Assembly: GCF_040712315.1 (NCBI RefSeq)
Contig: NC_134016.1
Coordinates: 22,136,390 to 22,200,389 of the forward strand
Reading direction: 5' to 3'
Length of the DNA: 64,000 bases
DNA from: Castanea sativa
Taxonomy: Eukaryota; Streptophyta; Magnoliopsida; Fagales; Fagaceae
Shown: positions 11,309 to 22,954 of the stretch, one piece after another
Numbering within the stretch: the stretch's first letter is position 1
How the letters are laid out: every line of letters starts with the position of its first letter
The notes under the pieces: generated by a model
Database searches by the model: none
What the model was told of the DNA's origin: nothing
Seen by the model: only the letters and a program-made list of their open reading frames with translations
Made by a program: the position numbers and the translations under genes

Positions 11309-11640
11309 CTATATATAGAAAAGCACGAATCTCAATGGATCGACAGGTATCGAGAGGTGTCAGGCTTTAAATCTTGATGGATGGAGCTGTCGAGGAGCTA
11401 TCGAGAGGTGTCCATAGCAAAGTGACCTCGATGGATCGAGAAGCTATCAAGCATCTATCGAGAAGATAGAAACTTTCTCAATGGATCGAGAAGTTGACAA
11501 ATTCTCAAAAACTTTGATGGATTGAAATGCGATAACATTTTTCAAGAAAGTAAGATCAAAAGGCTCAGTAGATAGCCTAGCTGCCGAGAGGTATCAAGAA
11601 GCTGTCGAGATTCCTCAAAAACGGTTTTTCAAAGACGAGA
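11309..11640 (-). promoter_or_regulatory. Internal U3-like promoter block, copy A
   Basis: On the minus strand a cluster of TCGAG and CTATCGAG words (about 11,340-11,610) precedes a TATA box (ctatatatag, 11,309-11,318), which lies 531 nt upstream of the env-position ATG. The same order is seen at 21,523-21,840 and 58,881-59,240. The LTR U3 has related palindromic motifs just upstream of its own TATA box. That this is a working promoter is inference. Confidence 0.5.
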
Positions 11641-12685
11641 AAAACATAGACATAAATGCAATCAAGTATGCTACTCAACCAAAGATCCAAACAACATTAT
11701 AAGCTCTCAAAACTATTGCTCAACAAACAAAATGTGAAGCATTTAAATCCAAAACACACACACACACACTCACACTAAACTAGTCTAACCAATTTTATAT
11801 TTCAAAAACAAGTCAAGATAGTTTAGTGAGCATACATTATCACATGTATTCCTTATGATAGCCAAATCACATTGTACCTGCACATGTATCAAAAGTAGCA
11901 AAGAATATTGCGTGTTGTATATGAAAAATATCGCAAGATTGCATAAATGTCTAAATGTTATGATGATTTGAGATATGAGAAAATCAATTTAACTCATACA
12001 CGATCATAATTGCTTGATGGTGACTATTACCTTTGAGGTACATCTTATAACTCCCACATCTCTTAGAAGACACGCTTGCAATCATATATAAAGCATTTTA
12101 ATTCTTTTTACTTTAATTTTTATTTGCATAATTTCTTTTAAGCAAACCATGCATGGGTATATAAGAGAGATAAAATAAATACCCAATGATGTTAAGCTTT
12201 TGACATTGCACTTTTGCTATGCGGAAGCATACAAATGTTATTTCATGACTGGCGGGCAATAGTGGTGAGATGATTATTTATGCCTTTCTCTTAGGATTTT
12301 CTAGTTCTTCCCATCAAAAAGAGTGATATGAGTGTTAAGTTTAAGAGATTACTTAATCTTACTCATCACAAACACGAGCCACAAAGCTCACTTGCTTAGT
12401 TGTGCATAGAGATGCTCATCTAAGCTACAAAAGATACAAAGTTTAGAAAGTTATGTTTCAAAGGCCATCCAAGTACCAATGTACACAAAACACACATTTT
12501 TTTTGTATTTTTCTAATTTTTCAATTTTTTTTTATGAAAAACAATAATAAAGCAAAACTGAAAACGAACAAACAAAAACATGTTGAATAAATCATAGCAT
12601 AAAACTAGATTGACTCAATAACAAGAAAGCAAAACACACAAGTAATGCATAAACAAAAAGAGAGGGAGAGCGAAAAAGTGACTAA
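11641..12685. other. Noncoding middle of the pol-less retroelement, copy A
   Basis: No ORF here survives comparison between copies. The segment includes (CA)n at 11,755-11,770 and A-rich tracts near 12,490-12,560. The homologous stretch is 21,841-22,954 in copy B and about 59,241-60,083 in copy D. It sits where protease, integrase and RT would lie in an autonomous relative, and nothing like them is present. Confidence 0.6.
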
Positions 12686-14578
12686 ATCACTTTGAGTCTT
12701 TTTCCTTCCACACCTTGAAAGAACCTTTTCGTTTAGTGAACCCTTAATCCGGCGATGAGGGGAAAGAATTGAAACCGTTCTAGTTCGAAAGAAACATGAG
12801 GGCTTTGAGTAGATCTCCAAGAGGAGCAAGAGAGGATGGAAACTATTTTGGTTTTCAGATGAGATCATATTGTTGCTTTGTTGAGTGGCTAACCACTTAT
12901 AGCAATTAGGTCGAGTATGTCCAGTCGCTCCACAATAGAGATGTTGCTTCTTCTTTTTACACTTTTGGGTATTGCCTTTCTTAGCCCTAGGGTTTTTAGT
13001 TTCTTTCTTATCAAGCTTGGGAGGTGCTTCTAAGATAGATTTACCATTGTCTCTGTTCTCACTAGCTAAAACAGGTTTCACATCATTATTCTCAGATTCA
13101 ACATAATTAGCAGGTGAAACAAAAACAACAGTACTAGAAGAAGCAATACTAAGAGAAGCAAAATCATACCCTAAACCGGTTCGACCAAAAGCAGATTTTT
13201 GAATACTAAGCATCTCATCAAGTTTTGCACTTGAAGTCCTCTCAAACTGAGCTCTGACTTGGAATAGCTCTCCCTTAAGCTTCTTGGTCTTCTCAGCCAA
13301 GAAATTGTTCTCAAATCTCAGTGCTCCAATGGTCTAATTTGCTTCATCAAACTTCGAGGAGATTTCTTCTCGTTGAAGCTCCACATCATTGAGCTTCTTG
13401 GTGGCCAACCTACACAATTTCTCATGCTTTTCGGAGACCTTGTACAATTTATCATAGGCTGTATGGATATCATCTTGTTGATCCATCTTCTCAAATTTAG
13501 ACTCCACCAAGTCCTCTTCTTCATCCACTTCTTCAATAATCCCCTCAGTAGGATTTACGATGGCAGTGAAGGCATATTCCATCATCGTCATTATCTGAAT
13601 TATCCTTAGGCTTGGTGTCACTCAAGGTAGCAGCAAGGGCCTTTTTTTTTTCCCAATGGTCTTGAGATATGTTGGGCACTCTTGTTTCGTGTTTCTAAAG
13701 CCTTGACACCCAAAGCACTTAGGTCCTGAGAGAACTGTGTACTGACTGCCATCCCTAGCATCCTTCTTCCCTTTATCTTGGCTCTTGAACTGTGACGAAT
13801 TGGACTGCTTGCAGTCTTTGTCAAATCCTTTAACATTAGCATTCTTTATGAACTTCTTGAATTGCCTTGTGATGTAGGACTTCATCATGATATCTTCATC
13901 ATCAGAAGACTCATCGGTGTCACTGCTTTTGGCCTTTAGTGCCATGCTCATATCCTAACTCGATTTCCCAATCCTTGTCAAACCCAACTCATAGGTCTGT
14001 AGATTGCCAACCAGCTTTGTCAAAGGAATTTTGTCAATATCCTTTGATTCCTCAATTGCGGTGATCTTGGCATGAAATCTCTCAAGTAGAGATCTGAGCA
14101 CCTTTCTAACAATCTTGGGTTCGGAAATGGTTTCCCCAAGATTAAAGGTTGAGTTCACTATGTCCTTAAGCTTAGCATAGAACTCATCGAATGACTTATC
14201 ATCTTCCATCTTTATCTCTTCGAAGCTTGTAGCAAGCCTATGAAGTTTCGAATTCTTGACAACCTTGGTTCACTAATAGGTTGTCTGAAGGATGGTCCAT
14301 GCTTACTTGGCAGTTTCGGTAGAGGATATCTTCTTAAACTCCTCATTCATGACTGCACTGAATAACGCATTCAATGCCCTACTGTTGAAGTTAGCCGCCT
14401 TGATCTTAGCATCATCCCAATCGGTCAGCACTTCCTTTGGCTTGGTCCAGCCTATCTCCACAACTTGCCACATTTTTTCATCTAATGACTGCAAGAAAAC
14501 TCTCAGGCGTACTTTCCAGTATGCATAGTTAATGCCATCAAATAAATGAGGTATAATCAATGATTGTCCTCTAACCAT
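12686..14578 (-). pseudogene. SIRE-like Gag, copy A
   Basis: Starts at ATG 14,578 (MVRGQSLIIPHLFDG.NYAYWK), 71 nt inside the 5' LTR edge. The UBN2-type gag core is recognisable (QSLDEKMWQVVEIGWTKP… SRALNALFSAVMNEEFKKIS… LRSLLERFHAKITAIEESKDID… LQTYELGLTR). The first zinc knuckle reads C-x2-C-x4-N-x4-C (GPKCFGCQGFRN…QEC), so its His ligand is lost. A Lys/Glu-rich coiled-coil-like part and a second knuckle (YCGATGHTRPNC, first Cys lost by a small deletion) follow. Stops and frameshifts occur at about 14,300, 14,210, 13,955, 13,620 and 13,310. It would package RNA in virus-like particles; this copy is dead. Confidence 0.82.
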
Positions 14579-14635
14579 GACAACAAGGGTCAATAGATCA
14601 TACAACAAACATTAGAACCTAATCAGAGTGTACCT

Positions 14636-14647
14636 GCTCTAATACCA
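14636..14647 (-). other. Primer-binding site, copy A
   Basis: The minus strand reads TGGTATTAGAGC, two bases from the LTR end. It differs by one base from TGGTATCAGAGC, the usual plant primer site complementary to the 3' end of initiator Met-tRNA. Confidence 0.85.
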
Positions 14648-14649
14648 CT

Positions 14650-15658
14650 TGATAAGCCAAGAATGTATTGATCCTTTGTGATAAATTAACCAATTAATTA
14701 GCCAAGTTAATTAATTAATTCAATTAACATGTAAAACGCGTGTTAGCACAAACAAATCATCAACTAAGTTAAATGCAGCGGAAAATAAAGTTGACACAGT
14801 GATTTCTTTATGAATGGGGAAAAACTCCAAGGCAAAAACCCCATCGGGTGATTTTAAGGTCACCACTCCCAAGAATCCACTATTATCACAACAAGCGGTT
14901 ACAAGTAAAGGAATCCTAGTACCTTACACCAACCTACAGTTGAACTCTTACGCCAATACACAATTGGGTTTGTTCTATAGTGACAATCTCTCCTTTTCAA
15001 AGCACGACTCCTAGTACATGACTAACCAATTGATGCGTGGATCCTAGAATGCGGCTTACTCACTAACTTGAGAAGGATGTTGGCTGTAAAGTTCTTCAGT
15101 TCATTAACACGATGAAGATTACAAAGCTCCTTGGTTACAAAACCCTACGGCGTGCAAATGCAGCAGCTTCTTCAAGAGAAAGATGAATTAGGGCATATGT
15201 CTCCGGTCACAATATGCTTGATAAAAACCTTTGCCTCACACTTGCGCAACCTTTGACAACCCTTAAAATGATCTTTATATATGTTTAGGGTTGTGAAAAA
15301 AGAATGTCTAAACACATATACATGGATATGCGTGAAATCAAATTTGAAAATTTTCTTTTTGTAAATCTCGATAGATAGGTTATCTATCGAGCAACTGTCG
15401 AGCATCAGGCTGAAGATCTCTTTTAAACCTCAATAGATGTTATCTATCAAGCTAGCTATTGAGCTTTAAAATCCAGCACTTTTTCACTTGTTTCTTGGAC
15501 AGATTTGCATAGCTTCAATACTAGGACTTAAACTCCTGTTCCTTGAAGTATTAAACATATCCTAGATTTACACAATTACAAGTAAAGTGCGTTTTGTCAT
15601 AAGATTAGCTAATTCTAAATGACATATATTCTTAACATGATTCACATATGTCTTAACA
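14650..15658 (-). mobile_element. 5' LTR of pol-less retroelement, copy A
   Basis: A 1,009-bp LTR, plus-strand edges tgataagcc…cttaaca, thus TG…CA. It matches 24,927-25,935 and more distantly 55,536-56,560. The U3 contains a perfect inverted repeat CTCGATAGATA-ggt-TATCTATCGAG at 15,367-15,391 and, about 84 bp further in the direction of transcription, a TATA box at 15,273-15,283. Confidence 0.88.
15273..15391 (-). promoter_or_regulatory. LTR U3 promoter: palindrome plus TATA box, copy A
   Basis: The inverted repeat (11-bp arms, 3-bp loop, 15,367-15,391) is followed downstream on the minus strand by catatataaag (15,273-15,283). The same pair is found in copy B at 25,644-25,668 and 25,551-25,560. 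The palindrome is a good candidate site for a dimeric regulator, but none is known to me. Confidence 0.55.
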
Positions 15659-16004
15659 CCTCCAAAATATTATAAGACTAGATTTTATTTTTCCTACTAA
15701 GAATGTGTTTGGATTCAACTAAAAAGGGGGCTGCGTTTTGCGTTTTGCGTTTCAAGCCTTTTTTTTTTTTTTTTTCCAGTCGCAGATGTTGACTAAGTCT
15801 TCTGTGAACAGTGCATCCGTGCACTGTTCACGAACCCACAAATTTCACTTTTCAGCCACTTTTTCATTAAAAATGGGTCCCGCGGTACTATTCACACATT
15901 TTAAAATTATTTTGCTACAGTATTTTCAGTTTTCAGTTTTCAGTTTTCAGCAATAAGTTCTATCCAAACAGACCCTAAGTAACGTTGGATTTACTATATG
16001 AATT

Positions 16005-16044
<40 letters not shown>

Positions 16045-16360
16045 TGAATCATAAAAAATAAAAAACATGGAATTCTCCTTGTAATGGAATGTATATAATC
16101 TGCACTGGAGCTTTGTTTTGAACTGGAAGATCTATCACATAAGTATTAAATAATATATTTTAATACCCAAAAAAAAAAACATAAATCCACGATATCGCTT
16201 TCTTAGGTTATCAACTTTTCAATGGCGTCAATATTTATACTCCATGTGATTCATACAATCATGTTGAAGGATTTTTTTTATAAGTAGAATACGTGAATTT
16301 TTGTGACTATTAGATAATATATAGTGACCTACTAGCAGGATAAATTGTAACAACTTTTTA
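15659..16360. repeat. Tail of the duplicated unit, copy A
   Basis: This segment lies between the 5' LTR and the next AT-rich flank and is homologous to 25,936-26,202 plus 28,019-28,170. It contains a MITE (15,702-15,974) and a CT microsatellite (about 16,011-16,038). No coding sequence is seen. Confidence 0.8.
15702..15974. mobile_element. MITE, private to copy A
   Basis: A 273-bp insertion with terminal inverted repeats containing gtttggat / atccaaac. It is flanked by ctaag on both sides (15,697-15,701 and 15,975-15,979). The empty site (cctactaagtaacg) is intact in copy B at about 25,970-25,985. Read in reverse it is the same family as 38,424-38,625 and the half copies at 2,149 and 19,398. 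Superfamily is unresolved; hAT-like is possible. Confidence 0.85.
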
Positions 16361-16923
16361 TCAAAAAAATGTAACAAGTTGTAAAATTTAAGGATTTAAC
16401 TACATTTTTTTTTTCTCAAATAAAAAAAAAAACTAATTTTTTTTTTAAATTTTTGGTTTAATAATGAAACTACCTCTTAGGAGAATTTTATGTAATTTAC
16501 CTCAAAATTTTTATTAAAATAAAATAGTAATCAAATATAAAAAAAAAAATTATGTGAGACACATATTTTTAGCATTGCTTATTAATAATCCCTCCTCCCC
16601 TAGCTAGAAGTTTTCGCTATGACCCTAACCTTGTGAATCTCATGTTAAAATTAAACTAGGGTCATAGTTTTATAGATCTATAATGCACCTCGCAACACCA
16701 ACTAATAGTAGCTTTTTGTAAAACTTGTTCAACAATGGCCAAAAAAATAGTCAATTGTTTTATTGACATCCATTAAGTTTTCTGACAAATTGATAATATT
16801 GCTTTTAAAATAAATATATAGCTAAAATACTATTTTTGTTCTTACATTTTGAGGTTACCATTCTTTGGTTCCTATATTTTGGTTATAGTCAATTTAGTTC
16901 TTATATTTTGGTAGTATTTAAAT

Positions 16924-17747
16924 CAAGGAAATCAATACGGTAGCAGAGGCTATACCGGTTTAGCCAGTAGTACAATATATTTCGAATACCGGTCAATACT
17001 AATATACCGTTTTAGATTTACCACTATTTTATATATTTAATAAAAATAATAATAATAACAATAATAGTAATAATAATAATAATACACAATATCTTTTTGT
17101 TAACAGATGGCACGCATAACATTCTAAAACTAAAGTGGTGTAGTTGAAATTTGAAATTCTAAAACTAAAGAGCATTATAGCTAGTACAGTAGGACTGGAT
17201 CCACGAGTGAACTTTGTCTAATATTAACACATTTTGGAAACAGTATCCTACTTCTCAAAAGTTATTACTTTTCCATTACAGTAACTTCACGTGGCACACA
17301 AAACAATAGCCACAAAAACTTAAAATCCCCAAGATAAAAAGAAATGAAAGGGAAGGGAAGGCAGAATCGGCAGATAGTTGAAGATGAACAAGAAGAAGAA
17401 GAAGAAGAAGAAGAGGGAGATGAACAAAACAAGCGGGGCAAATGACCGGCAACATGGGAGTGACGACTGGAAATGCAGTGACAACGGCAGAGATCGTGAC
17501 TTATTTGCCATTAACTTATTTTTTATATTTTTCTTTCTTTTTAATTTTTTCAATATTTTGTACCGGCTGATTCTTATTTTCTGGTTGATATGTTTGGTAT
17601 TTGCCAGTATATCCGGTATTCGCCAGTATATCCGGTATTGTTTGGTATTTTAAGCGGTACAAAACAAAGGTGTTTTAGTATCGGTTGACCGGCCAATTTG
17701 ATAAATTTCGGCCGTACCGATTGGTACATACGAAATTGACTCCGCTA
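16924..17747. mobile_element. hAT-like DNA transposon, non-autonomous, private to second copy
   Basis: An 824-bp insertion flanked by a perfect 8-bp duplication atttaaat (16,916-16,923 and 17,748-17,755). The first copy keeps the single site (gcatttaaattggcc near 507-521). The ends are imperfect inverted repeats (…GGAaaTCAATacGgTA type) and both subterminal zones are rich in ccggt/accgg words. An 8-bp duplication suggests hAT. No transposase; it contains an (AAT)n-like stretch and an AAG run only. Confidence 0.72.
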
Positions 17748-19397
17748 ATTTAAATTGGCCCATGTTATTTTCAACTTGTAATCAATTTAGTTCATATTAT
17801 TTTCAATTTACAGTCATTTTGGGTCCAAATTTGAATTTTGTTTAGTAACTATGTTGACATTTATGTCTACCTAAGTTGGAGATTGTTATATTATTGATTT
17901 GTGTTTGTGCGTTTGGTTGCTAAGAAAAGTGCAAAAATGCAAGAAAATTTGTGATTTGATGCTAGGGACCAAATTAATTAACTGCATGTTGAAAATAACA
18001 TAAATCAAATTTATTGCTACTGCTACTAAAATATAGGGACCAAATTGATAGTAATCTCAAAATATAAGGATCAAAATTATATTTCCGCCTAATAATATAT
18101 ATCTTTTAAGTGCACTCTCAGTAGGGAACCAGTAATTTAAGAATGGTATAATAAGCAGGAGGAATTTATTATATTGTGTTTAAAGTTTTTAACATAAAGA
18201 GTGTTTTTCTGGGTTGTTGACTATTAGATAGCATTTGTTTTATAGAATCTAAATTAATAGTGATTTTTTTTTTCTTGTTTGCGTACAACATTTTTTTTTT
18301 TTTTTAAAGAAATCCTACAAGTTGAGAGGGGGGCGCGGGGAGACAAACTCAAATTTTTATTCATGAATGAATCAAGTAGTAGCTACCACTTATTAGTTAC
18401 AACTCACAAGATTTGCCATTAATGATCTATTGAAATTATCTTCTTTTTATTAAAATTTATGGTATTTTTATAAAAGAAAAATGATCCATATTATTAGACG
18501 TATATATTACTACACTAACATAAAAAATTTCAACATACGATCAATTGTTAGGCAGTATATAGTAGAAAGGTAGAAAGTCTAAGAAATGCATTCTCAAAAG
18601 TCAAAAAATTAAGCAAGAAAGAAGATAGGTACTTTCATTAGACCATAAACATTTAAGTACCTAGGACGGTGAGGAAGTAATTTGGAAAGTCACTGCTATC
18701 ATCAGAAAAACGAAGTTTTATTTTAACATGTTTGCCAGGAGTTAGTCAAAAGTACGAGAGTTACATTCACGAAATTTAAATCGTGGTGGAAGAATAGTCT
18801 ACTGCACAGTTGACCGAGCAAACTGATTTCTTTAATTAATTATTACCAGTTCGTGAACCCTATATGGCCGCATACAGTGTCATACATATTACATAGGACA
18901 AGATTTATTTATTTATATTAAATAATTAATATCATATATAGGAGGCGGATAATTTTTTTTTTTAGGAAAAGAAGTTGGACAAGTTAAGGTTAGGATATAT
19001 AATGAAAAATATTGCATACGAGGATCCACATCTTGTCGCAAGTATAATAATAATAATAATAATAATAAATATAAATATACCTCATCTTGCTCACTTCGTT
19101 TTTTTATTTATTTATTTATTATAGATAAAATCATCCATCTAAGATTATGACACCTAGAATTTTCAATTCGAAAAATAAATAATTCTATTAAGTCCACAAT
19201 AAATAATAATACTTAAAAAATCTCCAATACAAACAAGTTCAATCATGTCACAACTACAAAATTCAATATGCCATATCTAGTGTATAGCCTTTGCATGAAG
19301 CTTCACCCCATAGGTAATGATAAAATCCTCCTCAAAAACACCCCAATCTCCACATCACCATTTGCATAATTGTGATCATGTTCACGGCTCACATAGG

Positions 19398-19533
19398 GTC
19401 TGATTCGACACCGTTTATTACTAAAAATACTGTAACAAAATAAATTTTAAATGTGTGAATAGTGTCGCAGGACCCAGTTTTAAAGTTTTTTTTTTTAAAA
19501 AAAAGTAGTTTGCGGGTCTCGTGAACAGTGCAC
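19398..19533. mobile_element. Half MITE at duplication junction, second copy
   Basis: Same truncated MITE as at 2,149-2,291, ending at the same base (…gtgaacagtgcac) and followed by the same retroelement interior (aatatatataata). This is the second observed unit junction. Confidence 0.78.
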
Positions 19534-19780
19534 AATATATATAATAAGAACCTCGATATATATATCAATGAGAGTACAAGGTTTGCTATCATAATATAAG
19601 AACAATGTATCTAAAATAAAGAGAAAAGAAAAGATACAAAAAGTTCTCACTACATCCCTCATAAACAAAAACACTCCCCCTACCAAAAATATCTCCTATA
19701 CTAACTCTCCTCCTAAGTACATAACTACTCTCATACCCAAAACTACTCTTCCTTTTTTGTCACGAATGACAAATGGCAAG

Positions 19781-20953
19781 TCATTGAGAAGCAGTCATCT
19801 CCTTGTCACTGAAAGAGCTAAAAGCCTCATCCCTATCAGCATCACCACCATTGGAGTCACCACCATCGTCCTCGTCCTCAGAAGCCTTTGGAGAAGGAGA
19901 GGGAGACTCTACGAAGCCACCAAGGCAAGCTTGTTGTTGTGCAATACGACCGACACAGGTGTTCACCTGACACAATTTATCACTGAGAGTATCAAGGCGA
20001 GCATCCATGCGCTGAAGTTGCACCATGACCACCTCGAGAGTCACACCACCTGCAAAAGAAGAAGGAGCGGATGTGGATGGAGCTGAAGAAGCTGGAGGAG
20101 TCCCCGTCTCGGTCTGTGGCTACTTCGGTCGAAGTTGGGCCTCGCTTCGTCTAATGGTCACCGCATCAATGGCACACATGACGAAGAAGTGATCCGACTC
20201 GGGATAGGAGATAGAGAAGAGGCGAATGATCAGCGTGATAGCAGAAGGAAAGATAAGCTTGTCACGGGTCGCCATATCCTTATAGACATCTATAAGGGAG
20301 AGTATGAAGTGAGAGGGAGAGTCAATGGTAAGCCTCTTAAGCAGGGACAACAAAAAGCGAGCACAAGGCTCAGTAATCGAATTATAGTGAGACAAGGGAT
20401 GTAAAACAAATGTCATCACCATATTCAGGAATCCTGGACCTTTTACAAAAGTCGAGCAAGGGGTGTTTTGACATCCACCCCATGATGAAGGTGTCTCACA
20501 AAATAGAGACATGAGCTTGTCTTTAGACACAGTCTTAAGATGACGACAGCTGGGGTAATCGCGCTACTCTCAGAACGTATAGCACCTCAGATATAGGATC
20601 CGGAGTGACTACAATACGCGTACCACTAACAAGAGTAAAGAATTGAGGTATGGTGTAATCGAATCTGTGCATATTGGAGTAAAACTCCCGTATGATCACG
20701 GGCGGACAAGTGACTAGGACGTCACAGAGGGATTCCTAACCCTTACTGTAGATGACAGTGGGAAGGTCAGTATCAGAAAAATCCGTAAGAATGACTTGGC
20801 GTTCCGAATGAATGCTGCGTCAAGAAAAGTTCTCCGAGAAATCCTTACGGGCTTTCTCATCACGGAACCTGACATGAAAGGGGGTAGAATTAGAAGAAGA
20901 TGCCTCGAAACGAGGAGGTTCTAGGACGGAGTAGACTTACGCTTAGGTGCCAT
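19781..20953 (-). pseudogene. Env-position ORF of pol-less retroelement, copy B
   Basis: It reads leftward from ATG 20,953 (MAPKRKSTPS) to a stop at 19,781, about 391 codon-lengths. It has an early stop and frameshift after residue 10, further damage around 20,540-20,720, then a readable core (KGPGFLNMVMTFVLHPLSHYNSITEP…). An intact tail frame follows, with the coiled-coil-like QLQRMDARLDTLSDKL stretch and the acidic end. Same family as 9,608-10,778 and 57,160-58,347. Confidence 0.7.
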
Positions 20954-20966
20954 GATACAGACTAAC

Positions 20967-20968
<2 letters not shown>

Positions 20969-21004
<36 letters not shown>

Positions 21005-21036
21005 AGAAGAAGAAGAAGAAGAAGAAGAAGAAGCAG
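20969..21036. repeat. (GA)n followed by (AGA)n microsatellite
   Basis: Dinucleotide GA repeats run into trinucleotide AGA repeats just upstream (minus sense) of the env-position ORF in copy B. It is expanded relative to copy A. Confidence 0.85.
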
Positions 21037-21522
21037 AAGAGTACCAACACAAATCAATATTGAAAAGATAGAAAAGAGAGGTGCATATGCATGAAAAATG
21101 CATGAACATGTAACATGCAATGATAAAAAATCATGAGCTCAGCCTAATCCAATCCTACTAGCACACATGATTTCAACATATAAAACACACATCTATAATG
21201 CATGAAACATTGTTAAAATGCAAATGTGATGCAATGCATGAGCATATTGGATCATTTAAACAAAAACCCAACCCAAAATTTTGCAAAAACCTCATCAATT
21301 TTGAAAAATCCCAAAAATTTTCAAAAACCCCAAAAGTTAGGTCAAAAGAGATGAAATGCATGATAAATGTAAGAAGGAAGATCATACCAGAGGAAGAAAT
21401 CACTCTTGAGGCCGAAGATTGAGTGGCGAAGAGGTTTAGAGTGAGTGAAGGGTGTTTGGAAGGTGAAAAGACAGAAACAATCGAGAGAGATCGAGAGAAA
21501 TGAGAGAAAACTCACGCTAAGG

Positions 21523-21840
21523 CTATATATGGAAAAGCACGAATCTCGATGGATCGACAAGTATCAAAAGGTGTCAAGCTTTAAATCTCGATGGATGAAG
21601 CTGTCGAGGAGCTATTGAGAGGTGTCCACAGCAAAGTGATCTCGATGGATCAAGAAGCTATCGAGCATTTATCTAGAAGACAGAAACTTTCTTGATGGAT
21701 CGAGAAGCTAACAAATTCTCAAAAACTTCGATGGATAGAAATGCGATAACATTTGTCGAGAAAGTAAGAACAAGAGGCTCGATAGATAGCCTAGCTATCG
21801 AGAGGTATCGAGAAGCTATCGAGATTGCTCAAAAACGGTT
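21523..21840 (-). promoter_or_regulatory. Internal U3-like promoter block, copy B
   Basis: On the minus strand a cluster of TCGAG words, including a gapped palindrome CTCGATAG…CTATCGAG (about 21,778-21,802), precedes a TATA box (atatatagcc, 21,521-21,530) lying about 570 nt upstream of the ATG at 20,953. Confidence 0.5.
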
Positions 21841-22954
21841 TTTCAAAGAAGAGAAAAACACAGACATGAATGCAATCAAGTATGCTACTCAACCAAAGAT
21901 CCAAACAACATTTTAAGCTCTCAAAAACATCTCTCAACAAAAAAAATTTCAAGCATTTAAATTCAAAAAACGCACACATACACACACGCGCGCACACTAA
22001 ACAAGTCTAACCAATTTTATATTTAAAAAACAAGTCAAGACAGTTTAGTGAGCATACATTAACACATGTATTCCTTGTGATAGCCAAATCACATTGTACC
22101 TACACATGTATCAAAAGTAGCAAAGAATATTACGTGTTGTGTATGAAAAACATCGCAAGATTGCATAAGTGTCTAAATGTTATGATGATTTGAGATATGA
22201 GAAAATCAATTTAACTCACACACGATCATAATTGCTTGATGGTGACTATCACATTTGAGGTACATCTTATAACTCCCACATCTCCTAAAAGACACACTTG
22301 CAATCATATATCAAGCATTTTAATTATTTTTGCTTTAATTTTTCTTTGCATAATTTCTTTTAAGCAAACCATGCATGGGCATATGAGAGAGATAAAAGAA
22401 ATATCCAATGATGTTAAGCTTTTGACATTGCACTTTTGTTATGCCGAAACATACAAATGTCATTGACATTGCACTTTTGCTATGCCAAAGCATATAAATG
22501 TTATTTCATGGCTGATGGGCAACAGTGGTAAGATGATTATTGATGCATTTTTTTAAGGATTTTCTAGTTCTTCCCATCAAAAGAGTGATACGAGTGTTAA
22601 GTTTAAGAGATTACTTAATCTTACTCATCACAAACATGAGCCACAAAGTTCACTTGCTTAGTTGTGCATAGAGACGCTCATCTAAGCTATAAAAGATACA
22701 AAGTTTTGAAAGCTTTGTTTCAAAGGCCATCCAAGGTATACAAGTACCAATGTACACAAAACACACATTGTTTTTGTATTTTTCTGATTGTTTTTATTTT
22801 TTTATGAAAAACAAAAACAAAACAAAACTGAAAACAAACAAACAAAAACATGTTAAATAAAGCATAGCATAAAACTAGACTGACTCAATAACAAGAAAGC
22901 AAAACACGCAAGTAATGCATAAATAAAAAGAGAGGGAGAGAGAAAAAGTAACTA
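21841..22954. other. Noncoding middle of the pol-less retroelement, copy B
   Basis: Homologous to 11,641-12,685. It contains a short CA/CG-rich microsatellite (about 21,970-21,993) and A-rich stretches; no conserved reading frame and no trace of pol. Confidence 0.6.

Larger units (their letters stand above)
2292..15658 (-). mobile_element. Pol-less SIRE-like LTR retroelement, copy A (3' truncated)
   Basis: Minus-strand element. From right to left it has a 5' LTR (14,650-15,658), a tRNA-Met-type primer-binding site, a broken gag (14,578 to about 12,686), a long noncoding middle with an internal promoter-like block, and a second ORF (10,778-9,608). The 3' end with polypurine tract and 3' LTR is missing, because the element is cut at 2,291/2,292 and joined to half a MITE. 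A LINE (2,409-9,440) is inserted near the cut end. No protease, integrase, RT or RNase H belonging to it is visible, so it is non-autonomous. The Gag type is that of the SIRE/Maximus lineage of Ty1/copia (family knowledge). Confidence 0.8.
16361..19533. repeat. AT-rich flank of the duplicated unit, second copy
   Basis: Homologous to 1-2,291 with a few per cent divergence by eye, but interrupted by a DNA transposon at 16,924-17,747. It ends at the same half-MITE breakpoint (19,533). No genes. Confidence 0.88.

Noticed and set aside
13373..13609. Plus-strand frames antisense to gag (also 14,292, 60,403 and 63,112)
   Set aside because: Shadows of the conserved minus-strand gag frame.
17378..17653. 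91-residue frame with a Lys run and hydrophobic tail
   Set aside because: It lies in the AAG run of the hAT-like insertion and is absent from the paralogous copies.
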